Part shown: positions 1 through 5,986 of the stretch, piece after piece
How positions within the stretch are numbered: the stretch's first letter is position 1
How the letters are laid out: each line of letters begins with the position of its first letter
Origin: J051 sp040752255
GTDB lineage: Bacteria; Armatimonadota; Fimbriimonadia; Fimbriimonadales; ATM1
Direction: 5' to 3'
NCBI GenBank assembly: GCA_040752255.1
Contig: JBFMFD010000116.1
Location: forward strand, 1-8,682
Length of the DNA stretch: 8,682 bases
The notes under the pieces: generated by a model
The model's input: the letters and a program-made list of their open reading frames with translations, nothing else
What the model was told of the DNA's origin: nothing
The model's database searches: none
Made by a program: the position numbers and the translations under genes

Positions 1-1
1 C

Positions 2-190
2 TTGCCGGACGGGCCAAGGCGGCCTGCACACTGGTCAAGGCCCGGCGAGGAAGGCTGGATCCCATGGTTCGACCGAACGGTCACGTTCGAGATTCACGGC
101 GAAGTTGTCCCCGAGCCGGTGACTGGCGCAGCGCTGCTAACGCTGCTGGCCATCGCAGCCAAGTTCCGGATAGGGAGGCGACGCCCTTGA
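2..190 (+). CDS. C-terminal end of a probable PEP-CTERM sorted exported protein (5' partial)
   Basis: The frame is open to the left edge, so this is the last 62 or so residues of a longer gene. The end has the layout of a PEP-CTERM sorting signal: a Val-Pro-Glu-Pro motif (bases 107-118), a short hydrophobic stretch of about 14 residues (GAALLTLLAIAAKF), then a basic tail with three arginines before the stop. The residues just before the motif (VTFEIHGEV) are beta-strand-like, as is common in this class. In known systems such tails are processed by an exosortase in the inner membrane and the protein goes to the surface or into exopolysaccharide. What the mature protein does cannot be seen here. 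The hydrophobic segment is short and holds a lysine near its end, so a chance match is not excluded. Its TGA stop overlaps the TTG start of the next gene by four bases. Confidence 0.6.
   Translation: MPDGPRRPAHWSRPGEEGWIPWFDRTVTFEIHGEVVPEPVTGAALLTLLAIAAKFRIGRRRP
172..178 (+). promoter_or_regulatory. Shine-Dalgarno site for the TTG start at 187
   Basis: AGGGAGG lies 8 bases before TTG at 187. It decides the start of the first small paralogue: no ATG or GTG in that frame lies near, and the ATG at 64 in the same frame falls inside the out-of-frame PEP-CTERM coding sequence. The site itself lies inside the end of that upstream gene. Confidence 0.6.
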
Positions 191-574
191 ACCTCGATGG
201 AAGCGGGCGACTCTGGATTGCGCGTAGCGGATCGGAAGGTCCTGGCTCGAAGCAGTTCTTCATCGAGCCGAGCGGGTCAACGATCCTGTTAGCTAGCGGA
301 GAGCCGAGCGTGGAGCGCAAGATCCTCCGGGTTCGGGCATACCGAACCGCTGTCGCCAACGCTGTCCCGGTGTTTCTCGGCGACTCAAACGTCACGCCGG
401 AGTCGGGGTTCGCACTCTATCCCCTGGGCAAACCCCCCGTTGGTCTCGCAGTACTCGTCACGCGCCCAGTTCCTGCGTGGCCAGTACACGTACCTCCTTG
501 TGACCGAAGAGGTCGCTGTTCACGGCATCATGGAAGGGGCCGTCGAGGAAGTCGCCACCCTCGAACTCGCATGA
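187..574 (+). pseudogene. Small phage-like structural-type protein, copy 1, frame-broken at a C6 run
   Basis: Read from TTG 187 this frame gives a beta-rich protein whose middle (VFLGDSNVTPESGFALYP) matches the next gene's YVGDANVAADDGIPLYP. After base 420 the frame turns into Arg/Cys-rich text unlike protein, while the +1 frame continues sensibly (SRAQFLRGQYTYLLVTEE) and ends in TGA at 572-574. Removing one C from the six-C run at 433-438 joins the two halves into 128 residues (LYPLGKPPLVSQYSS across the join). The domain style, a 'V-Y-V-G-D-x-x-V ... G-x-x-L-x-P-G' core, resembles small jelly-roll proteins of phage virions, but I cannot name the family. The intact-looking second half, and a stop that forms an ATGA overlap with the next gene, suggest recent damage, a sequencing error, or less likely a programmed shift. 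Treat it as one gene with a frame break. Confidence 0.6.
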
Positions 575-921
575 GCAAGCCGAGCAAGCACTTCAACCTC
601 GACGACGACGGGTTCGCCCAGATCTCGTTCGTCAACAACAACGGGCTCAAGACCGCCCAGTTCACGCTCGACTCCAACAACCTCAGCGTTACGCTCACCA
701 CCGACCCTGCGTTTGACCGCCGCCTCCTCGTCGTCAAGAACGAGTCGGATGACGGGATCATCGTGTACGTCGGGGACGCCAATGTAGCCGCCGACGACGG
801 CATCCCCCTCTACCCCGGCGACATCATGCAGTTCCCGCTCGACGAGGACTCCGCCTTCAAGGCCGTCATCGAATCCGGTCAACTCGGCTCGGCGAAGGTG
901 TACCTACTGGAGATCGGGTAG
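571..921 (+). CDS. Small phage-like structural-type protein, copy 2 (116 aa), unknown function
   Basis: An acidic 116-residue protein starting MSKPSKHFNLDDDG, with alternating hydrophobic residues throughout as in an all-beta fold. It has no signal peptide, membrane segment or cysteine. Residues 65-90 carry the core shared with copy 1 (VYVGDANVAADDGIPLYPG), and the end KVYLLEIG matches copy 1's YTYLLVTEE, so the two are tandem duplicates that have diverged strongly. The pattern recalls small head-fibre or decoration domains of tailed phages; that is resemblance only, and no other phage gene is visible. There is no Shine-Dalgarno at a usable distance. The ATG overlaps the stop of copy 1 (ATGA at 571-574), so it is probably translated by coupling. 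That implies the upstream frame is, or recently was, read to its end. The gene is real by composition; its role is unknown. Confidence 0.75.
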   Translation: MSKPSKHFNLDDDGFAQISFVNNNGLKTAQFTLDSNNLSVTLTTDPAFDRRLLVVKNESDDGIIVYVGDANVAADDGIPLYPGDIMQFPLDEDSAFKAVIESGQLGSAKVYLLEIG

Positions 922-1167
922 AGCCCGGAGTACCGGACGACGGGCCGGTGCTTGGTTCAAGGCGACCTGAGGATAAGCTCGCCACGCGCAGCACTCGGCG
1001 AGAGGTGGCGGCCGCTTAATCCTGAGCACCCCTCTCCCGCGGCCCGCCTCGAATGGGTGGGAAGGATAGGCGGCCTGAGGCTCCCGATGGGCAGCCGCCT
1101 GGCGAGCCCCAGCCCCCCACGGCGCGGCAAGGCGCCGCCGGTGCGCCAGGGATGGTAAAACCGCCGT
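922..1167 (+). promoter_or_regulatory. Gene-free gap with a candidate structured leader before the amidohydrolase
   Basis: No coding frame here looks like protein. The stretch holds several stems on the + strand: CTCGCC/GGCGAG (978-983 with 997-1002), CCCGCC/GGTGGG (1043-1048 with 1056-1061, one G-U pair), AGGCGGC/GCCGCCT (1068-1074 with 1094-1100), and CCTGGCG/CGCCAGG (1098-1104 with 1144-1150). The last encloses an inner hairpin around 1118-1143. The last two helices share bases 1098-1100, so they cannot form fully at the same time. The 3' arm of the second reaches the purine-rich AGGGATGG (1148-1155) before the ATG at 1168, the only ribosome-site candidate there, although its spacing is long. 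I recognise no known riboswitch core. In DNA this GC-rich some stems are expected by chance. No convincing promoter was seen. Confidence 0.3.
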
Positions 1168-4100
1168 ATGCGAGTAAGGGCTTCGATCCTGTTGGCTGTG
1201 CTTCTGTCCGCCCTGACCGCGTTCGGGCAGGAGATCATTGTCTTGAGGAACGCAACGGTCGTTCCTGAACCGGGCAGGCGGCTCGAACGAACCGACGTGC
1301 TCATCCGTGGGGGAGTCATCGCCGAGGTTGGCTCGGGCATCAGCGCCCCCAACGTCGCGAAGGAGTTTGACTGCTCCGGGCTGACGGTGTACGCGGGGTT
1401 CGTGCACCCCGCCCTCTCGGTGACGCTGGAGTCCCTGTCCCAGAGGCTGCAGGAGGTTCAGGGCCAGCCGACGCCGGGCGACATCTGGAACCGGCGGGAC
1501 AATCTGCTCACCCGCTTCGGCCTCGCCGACTTCCGCTCAGACGAGTTGCCCGCCTTGCGCAACCTGGCGGAAGGGGGATACGGCGTGGCGCACCTGTTCG
1601 ACGGGCGCGGCGTGCTCGGCCCGAGGGCTTGCGTCGTGAGCACGGCGCAGGGCGCGCTGAACCCGTCGGCAATCGTCTCCGCCGACACGGGCATCCCAAT
1701 CTCGCTGAGCGGCGGAGGCTTTGGATTCGGACGCGGGTACCCGGGCTCTCTGATGGGGCGCATCGCGTTCGCGCGTCAGGCGCTCACCGACGCCGGGTGG
1801 CACGACCGTCTGCTCCGTGCCTACGAGGCGAATCCGACCGGCAAGCCCCGTCCGGGAAGAGACCCCGACCTGGAGGCTGCGAGGGACCTCGTGCGCGCAG
1901 AGACCTTCGCCATCTTCGACCGCCTGGACGACCAGATGGCGTTGCGCGCCCTCGCCTTGAGCAACGCCCACGGATTGAAGCCGATGCTCATCTTCGCATC
2001 CGGAGCGGGGCGCGTCAGCGACGCGTTGTCCCTGCGGCGTGGAGCAGTTGCGCTGAGCGACCGGCTCCCCTCGCGGCCGAGGCTCGAAGGGGACAACAAC
2101 CGCAACTCCTTGAGCAGCGTTGTCAACTACTTCAACGACATCCAAGCCGGGGCGGAGTTGGATAGGGCGGGGGTGCCGTTCGTGTACGCTCCGTCGAGCG
2201 CCTCGTCGCCGCTGGACGGCATTCGCACATACGTCGCGGCGGGTCTGAATCCCGACGCTGCTCTTGCTGCGATGACCACGAGGCCTGCCGCCATGCTCGG
2301 CCTGACGCGCCAGGTCGGCAAAGTCGAGAAGGGGTTTCTGGCGAACCTGGTGGTGGTTGAAGGCGACCTGTTCTCTTCGGACGCCAAGGTGATGCTCTCC
2401 ATAGTTGAGGGCAAGCCGCTGAGCGACAAGCTGCCGGAGAAGCGCGACCCGGCCGAGGTCAAGCCGATCGAGCGACTGCCGCTGATGCCGCCCGACTACT
2501 CGCCGTTCCCGCGACCTGCGGAGAGCGCGCCGGCGTTCAGGATGTACCGAAACGCGACGATTTGGACGATGTCCTCTGCAGGCGTCTTGACGAACGCGGA
2601 CATCGTCATCCGGGATGGGAAGGTTCTCGCCGTCGGCAAGGGGCTTCAGCCTCCCGCCGGGTGCGAGGTGATTGACGCGACAGGGTTGCACATCTCGCCG
2701 GGCGTTTACGATGCGCATAGCCACACCGCGATAACCGGCGGAGTCAACGAGGGCAGCAACATGGTGACGATCGAGTGTCGCATCGAGGATGTCATCAACG
2801 CGCAGGACACGAACATCTATCGTCAACTGGCGGGCGGAACGGTGGGGGCGCTGATGCTGCACGGCTCCGCGAACCCAATCGGCGGGCAATCCATCACCGT
2901 AAAGTGGCGGTGGGGCAAGCGCGCCGAGGACCTCCCCGTGAAGAGCGCGCCTCCCGGCGTGAAGTTCGCGCTTGGACAGAACCCGATTCGCGAGGACCAG
3001 GGGCGCGGGAGACAACAAGAGGAGCAGCCGACCGATCGCCCGCGAACGCGGATGGGCGTCATGGACGCAATCCGCCGCGCCTTCGACGACGCGCTGGACT
3101 ATCGCAAGCAGTGGGACGACTTCCGGGCGGGTCGCACGAGCGTCGAGCCGCGCAAGAACCTGCAACTCGAAGCGATTCTCGAAGTGCTCGACGGGACGCG
3201 GAAGGTCCACAGCCACGGCTATCGCTCGGACGAGATGCTCGCCCTGCTCCGCCTGGCGGAGGAGTACGGCGTCCGCGTTGCGACGCTGCAACACGTGCTC
3301 GAGGGCTACAAGATCGCGGACGAGATGGCGCGACACGGCGTCGGCGGGAGCACCTTCGCCGACTGGTGGGGCTACAAGTTGGAAGCGTATGACGCGATCC
3401 CCGACAACGCCGCCCTGATGTCGCAGCGCGGGGTTCTTGTGAGCGTGAACAGCGACAGCAGCGACCAGGCGCGCCGCCTGAACTTTGAGGCCGCGAAGAG
3501 CATTCGCTACGGCGGCGTTTCGCCGGAGACGGCGCTCTCGTTCGTCACCATCGGCCCGGCCAAGCAACTCGGCATCGATCGCTGGACCGGGTCGCTCGAA
3601 CCGGGCAAGGACGCCGACCTAGTCGTGTGGTCAGCCGCGCCGACCAGCATCTTCGCCATCTGTCGCGAGACGTACGTGGACGGTGTGAAGCTGTTCGACT
3701 TCCGCCACGACCGCGACGAGCGCGCGCGAAGGGAGCAGGTCCTGAACGAAGCAAGGCGGCTGCTGAACGGTGACGACACCCAGGCGCCCGCCGAGGCAGG
3801 AACCGGCCCAGCGGCGGAGGACGAAGACCTTGCTCCCGCGACGCTCAAGCCTTTGCCCGCGGTCGCCGCGTCTCCCGGCAACGCCAAGTATCCGCGCAAG
3901 CCCGTGGTGATTCGAGGCGCGACGATTCACTCGATGGTTGGGCAGCCCGCGGTCGGCGATGTTCTCATCGGCGAGGATGGGCGCATCCAAGCCGTCGGTT
4001 CCGTCAACGCGCCGCGCGGCGCCGAGATTGTGGACGCCCGCGGGAAGCACCTTTACCCGGGGTTGATTGACCCCGCAACCATGCTTGGCCTGAACGAAAT

Positions 4101-5079
4101 CGGGCAGGTACCCGTGAGCGACGATACCTCTGAGCGAGGCGACTTCAACGCGCGACTCGCGGCGGGCATCGCCGTCAACCCTGACAGCGAGACGATCGGC
4201 GTCGCCCGCGCGGCAGGCGTGCTCACGGCGGTTGCAATGCCCACAGGCGGCACCGTCAGTGGGCTTGCCGCGCTGCTGAGCCTCGACGGCTACACGTGGG
4301 AGGACTTGTCGTACACGAACTCGTTTGCGCTCGTCGTCAACGTGGGCGCATCGGAGCGCGTTCTCGAGCGCGTGGATGAGTGGTTCGCCGAGGCGCGCTC
4401 GTACATGGAGCGGCGGGCCGCCGCCGCGAGAGGCGAGACGCCCGCCATACCCATCGACCGCAACCTCGAAGTGGTGCACGCTGCGCTGTCGGGCGAGCTC
4501 CCGCTGCTCGTTACCGTCAGCACCCCGAACGTTGTCGAGGCGGTGACCGGGTGGGCGGCCCAGCGGGGCGTGAGCATCCTCCTGGTCGGCGGGCCGGAAC
4601 TGGTCGAGGTCGCCGATCTTCTGGCGAAGACTCGGACCCCCGTCGCCATCAGCGGCACGACCGGGGTGCCCTCGGGTGACGCGCCCTACGACGACGACTA
4701 CACCGTGCCGGCGCGCCTCAGGGAGGCGGGTGTGAAGTTCTGCTTCACGACTAGGGACGCGCACAACGTCCGGTGGCTGCGAGACCTCGCGGGGTTCGCG
4801 GCGGCATGGGGCATGTGGCCCGAGGACGCGGAGCGCGCCGTTACCCTTTGGCCCGCCGAGATGCTCGGCTTGGGCTCGCGGCTCGGCGCCATCACCCCAG
4901 GTAGGGACGGTACTGTCATCCTGCTGGACGGGCCGCTGCTGGAGACGGGGTCGAGAGTCGAGCAGGCGTGGATTCTCGGTCGGCCGGTAAGCCTTCAGAA
5001 CCGGCAGACGATCCTGCGCGACCGGTATTCGAGCCGCCCTCTACCGGCAGTGACCGCAAAGTCCGGAGATGGAGACTGA
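1168..5079 (+). CDS. Exported amidohydrolase with three tandem units, one with intact metal site
   Basis: 1303 residues. Residues 1-20 form a signal peptide (basic start, hydrophobic core, AFG before Q21), so the protein is periplasmic or secreted. Three units follow, each opening with the small beta-sandwich typical of amidohydrolases and ending with an 'aem/akqLGl...lG.i.pGkdadlvv'-type strand region: about 22-415, 457-845 and 912-1275. Only the middle unit has the ligands: H517 and H519 in DAHSHT, H683, H709 in LQHVLEGYK, and D763 in NSDSSD. The first unit reads GFVHPALS and the third GLIDPATM at the HxH site, so both should be inactive. The middle unit belongs to the imidazolonepropionase-like group, whose substrates are mostly unknown. 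From memory, the first two units match a roughly 1000-residue two-unit protein common in Bacteroidetes; the third is extra, joined by an acidic Ala/Pro-rich linker (865-905). A peptide or cyclic-amide substrate is possible but not shown. The ATG at 1168 is chosen because the signal peptide begins there. Confidence 0.88.
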   Translation: MRVRASILLAVLLSALTAFGQEIIVLRNATVVPEPGRRLERTDVLIRGGVIAEVGSGISAPNVAKEFDCSGLTVYAGFVHPALSVTLESLSQRLQEVQGQPTPGDIWNRRDNLLTRFGLADFRSDELPALRNLAEGGYGVAHLFDGRGVLGPRACVVSTAQGALNPSAIVSADTGIPISLSGGGFGFGRGYPGSLMGRIAFARQALTDAGWHDRLLRAYEANPTGKPRPGRDPDLEAARDLVRAETFAIFDRLDDQMALRALALSNAHGLKPMLIFASGAGRVSDALSLRRGAVALSDRLPSRPRLEGDNNRNSLSSVVNYFNDIQAGAELDRAGVPFVYAPSSASSPLDGIRTYVAAGLNPDAALAAMTTRPAAMLGLTRQVGKVEKGFLANLVVVEGDLFSSDAKVMLSIVEGKPLSDKLPEKRDPAEVKPIERLPLMPPDYSPFPRPAESAPAFRMYRNATIWTMSSAGVLTNADIVIRDGKVLAVGKGLQPPAGCEVIDATGLHISPGVYDAHSHTAITGGVNEGSNMVTIECRIEDVINAQDTNIYRQLAGGTVGALMLHGSANPIGGQSITVKWRWGKRAEDLPVKSAPPGVKFALGQNPIREDQGRGRQQEEQPTDRPRTRMGVMDAIRRAFDDALDYRKQWDDFRAGRTSVEPRKNLQLEAILEVLDGTRKVHSHGYRSDEMLALLRLAEEYGVRVATLQHVLEGYKIADEMARHGVGGSTFADWWGYKLEAYDAIPDNAALMSQRGVLVSVNSDSSDQARRLNFEAAKSIRYGGVSPETALSFVTIGPAKQLGIDRWTGSLEPGKDADLVVWSAAPTSIFAICRETYVDGVKLFDFRHDRDERARREQVLNEARRLLNGDDTQAPAEAGTGPAAEDEDLAPATLKPLPAVAASPGNAKYPRKPVVIRGATIHSMVGQPAVGDVLIGEDGRIQAVGSVNAPRGAEIVDARGKHLYPGLIDPATMLGLNEIGQVPVSDDTSERGDFNARLAAGIAVNPDSETIGVARAAGVLTAVAMPTGGTVSGLAALLSLDGYTWEDLSYTNSFALVVNVGASERVLERVDEWFAEARSYMERRAAAARGETPAIPIDRNLEVVHAALSGELPLLVTVSTPNVVEAVTGWAAQRGVSILLVGGPELVEVADLLAKTRTPVAISGTTGVPSGDAPYDDDYTVPARLREAGVKFCFTTRDAHNVRWLRDLAGFAAAWGMWPEDAERAVTLWPAEMLGLGSRLGAITPGRDGTVILLDGPLLETGSRVEQAWILGRPVSLQNRQTILRDRYSSRPLPAVTAKSGDGD

Positions 5080-5514
5080 CGCGAGGCTGGTGCTGAATCC
5101 GTGCCGGGCGGCCTGAGTGAGCAACTCGCCGAGTGCTGGTCGCGGAATCGGTACCTCCTCCGCACAGCCGCACTCCGAGCACACGAGGTGCATGGCTGGG
5201 TGCGGCTCGTCCCGGTGGCTGGTGCAGACGACATAGCCGTTGTCCGCGCCGGAGATGCGGTGGATTAGCCCTGCGGCCTCGAGTTCACCGAGGATGCGGT
5301 ACACGGTAACGACGTCCACCGCCTTGCCGGCGGCGGTGAGTCGGTCGCGGATTTCGTACGCTCCGAGGGGCGCCTTCGAGGACGCGAGCGCCTCGGTGAC
5401 CAGCCGAAGCGGGCGGGTGAGGCGTCTACCGGAAGCCCGCAAAACTGCGAGGGCGTGCTTGGTAAACGGCTCGACTTGCTCGGGCGGAGCCTCATTGCAG
5501 GGGTAGCGATTCAT
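5041..5514 (-). CDS. zur: Fur-family metalloregulator, Zur-like (157 aa)
   Basis: A winged-helix repressor of the Fur family; the ligands point to zinc uptake regulation. Numbered from the ATG at 5514, the DNA-binding part (about 22-85) has RLTRPLRLV, AYEIRDRL and the recognition helix DVVTVYRILGELEAAGLIH. The dimer part has two CxxC pairs, C112/C115 and C153/C156, the structural zinc site. The residues aligned to the regulatory site of E. coli Zur are all present: H85 (LIHRI), C97 (YVVC), H105 (EPHPA) and E120 (CAEEV). An additional H109 sits where Fur has a ligand, so iron or manganese sensing is not fully excluded. An in-frame ATG at 5541 would add nine residues, but it lies upstream of the likely -10 box, so the start at 5514 is preferred. 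Its last 39 bases overlap the end of the convergent amidohydrolase gene. No zinc transporter gene is in the window. Confidence 0.85.
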   Translation of the reverse strand: MNRYPCNEAPPEQVEPFTKHALAVLRASGRRLTRPLRLVTEALASSKAPLGAYEIRDRLTAAGKAVDVVTVYRILGELEAAGLIHRISGADNGYVVCTSHRDEPHPAMHLVCSECGCAEEVPIPRPALGELLTQAARHGFSTSLASVSISGLCGHCR

Positions 5515-5540
5515 GCTGCAACAGTATAGCATCTGCGGCA
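5514..5540. promoter_or_regulatory. Candidate autoregulatory operator: two TGCNGCA palindromes flanking the -10
   Basis: TGCTGCA (5514-5520) and TGCGGCA (5534-5540) are each palindromic around a central base. Their centres are 20 bp apart, about two helical turns, so they lie on the same face of the DNA. They bracket the -10 box of the Fur-family gene, where a repressor would block transcription. This does not match the classic E. coli or Bacillus Zur box, so the link to the gene product is inference. Confidence 0.3.
5523..5531 (-). promoter_or_regulatory. Extended -10 promoter of the Fur-family gene
   Basis: On the minus strand the sequence reads TGC-TATACT, an extended -10 (TGnTATAAT with one mismatch). 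No good -35 is seen 17 bases upstream, as often for extended -10 promoters. The predicted transcription start, near 5516, is two bases before the ATG at 5514, so the mRNA would be nearly leaderless. This fits the absence of any Shine-Dalgarno there. Confidence 0.5.
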
Positions 5541-5642
5541 TTTTTGGGGTGCGGCGGGGCTTTTTCCGGGGCTGAGCCGTCTGAATACTGCAGGAAACTG
5601 CGCGCGGCGGCTTCCCCCTGGGAGCCTGAACCCGCCCGTTTA

Positions 5643-5651
5643 TGCTACACT
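5643..5651 (+). promoter_or_regulatory. Extended -10 promoter of the small lysine-rich gene
   Basis: TGC-TACACT is again an extended -10 element, close to the TGC-TATACT of the divergent gene. No -35 match lies at 16-18 bases. The predicted start is near 5658, giving a 5' leader of about 70 bases before the GTG at 5730. Confidence 0.4.
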
Positions 5652-5652
5652 C

Positions 5653-5677
5653 GGGGCACCGAAGCCTCGCGTGCCCC
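5653..5677. repeat. Perfect 7-bp inverted repeat across the predicted transcription start
   Basis: GGGGCAC (5653-5659) and GTGCCCC (5671-5677) are perfect inverted copies with an 11-base spacer. The dyad begins two bases after the -10 box and covers about -5 to +20. If the start is near 5658, the left arm is mostly not transcribed, so a DNA operator is more likely than an RNA hairpin. The binding protein is unknown; the arms differ from the TGCNGCA motif. Confidence 0.4.
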
Positions 5678-5710
5678 CTCCGGGTGCGCCGCGGCGGAAG
5701 GTCCCAACAA

Positions 5711-5716
5711 GGGAGG
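5711..5716 (+). promoter_or_regulatory. Shine-Dalgarno site for the GTG start at 5730
   Basis: GGGAGG lies 13 bases before GTG 5730, a somewhat long gap. No other start codon in frame lies between them. The upstream TCCC (5702-5705) could pair with GGGA (5711-5714) and partly mask the site. Confidence 0.5.
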
Positions 5717-5729
5717 AAACGACAGCAAA

Positions 5730-5930
5730 GTGGAGTTCTACAACGTAAAAACCAAGAGCAAGGTAGATGTTCCGGAGTCGAACATCACGAAGAAGAAGAT
5801 GGTCCGCAAGACCAAGAGCGGCGCTACGCAAACTCGGTACGCCCTGATTGGCCAGCACGACGGCATGACCCTGTACAAGTTCGTCAATCAGGAGACGTTC
5901 GAGAAGATGAACGTCAAAGAGGTCAAGTAG
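5730..5930 (+). CDS. Small lysine-rich protein of unknown function (66 aa)
   Basis: From GTG 5730 the product is 66 residues, starting VEFYNVKTKSKVDVPESN and ending NVKEVK, with about 13 lysines and only three arginines, so it is strongly basic. It has no signal peptide, membrane segment or cysteine. The pattern suggests a small beta-type fold with a charged stretch near residues 21-30 (KKKMVRKTK) and a hydrophobic/aromatic part (YALIGQHDGMTLYKFV). I do not recognise the family. The frame stays open upstream to 5544, but that part is Gly/Ala/Arg-rich, crosses the promoter and does not look like protein. The AAG-rich, lower-GC coding stands out from its neighbours and would suit a well-expressed gene. 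It stands alone in its transcript, with a good promoter and a strong hairpin behind it. A nucleic-acid or ribosome-associated role is possible from charge alone, which is weak evidence. Confidence 0.8.
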   Translation: MEFYNVKTKSKVDVPESNITKKKMVRKTKSGATQTRYALIGQHDGMTLYKFVNQETFEKMNVKEVK

Positions 5931-5944
5931 ACCGCCTCGTTTCT

Positions 5945-5981
5945 GGTGGGCGGCGCCCGGCTTGAGCCGGCGCTGCCCGCC
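5945..5981. terminator. Strong hairpin between convergent genes, likely two-way terminator
   Basis: Bases 5945-5962 and 5965-5981 form a stem of about 17 pairs, with one bulged C and two G-U pairs on the + strand, closed by a tight TTGA-type loop. On the + strand CTATTTAC follows, a poor U-run; on the minus strand there is no U-run. It lies in the 56 bases between the small gene and the end of the response regulator, and probably serves both. Confidence 0.7.
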
Positions 5982-5986
5982 GCTAT

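Noticed and set aside
64..921. A single 285-residue + strand open frame covering the left region
   Set aside because: It joins out-of-frame PEP-CTERM sequence, the first half of copy 1, an Arg/Cys-rich out-of-frame stretch, and copy 2. Paralogue comparison, the Shine-Dalgarno before 187 and the ATGA at 571 show separate genes.
923..945. Possible terminator after the second small paralogue (GCCCG/CGGGC with an inner CCGG/CCGG alternative)
   Set aside because: The stem is short and there is no T-run after it, so it cannot be told from chance in this GC-rich sequence.
1043..1061. tRNA T-arm-like hairpin with loop TCGAATG
   Set aside because: No acceptor stem, anticodon arm or D arm can be placed around it, so it is just one of several GC-rich stems.
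952..1158. Small + strand open frame in the gap before the amidohydrolase
   Set aside because: It is Pro/Arg/Gly-rich with no ribosome site and no recognisable pattern. Stems fit this stretch better than a protein does.
1798..1813. TGGCACG followed by CTGC, resembling a sigma-54 promoter
   Set aside because: The spacing between the two elements is one base too long, and it lies inside the coding sequence of the amidohydrolase.
1537..3567. A 676-residue open frame on the minus strand
   Set aside because: It lies wholly opposite the amidohydrolase and is rich in Arg, Ala, His and Val, as expected for a shadow in GC-rich codons. No domain motif is seen. The same applies to the 377-residue minus frame at 3631-4764.
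5544..5729. N-terminal extension of the small lysine-rich protein
   Set aside because: The extension crosses the probable promoter and dyad, has Gly/Ala/Arg-rich composition unlike the rest, and the GTG at 5730 has its own ribosome site.
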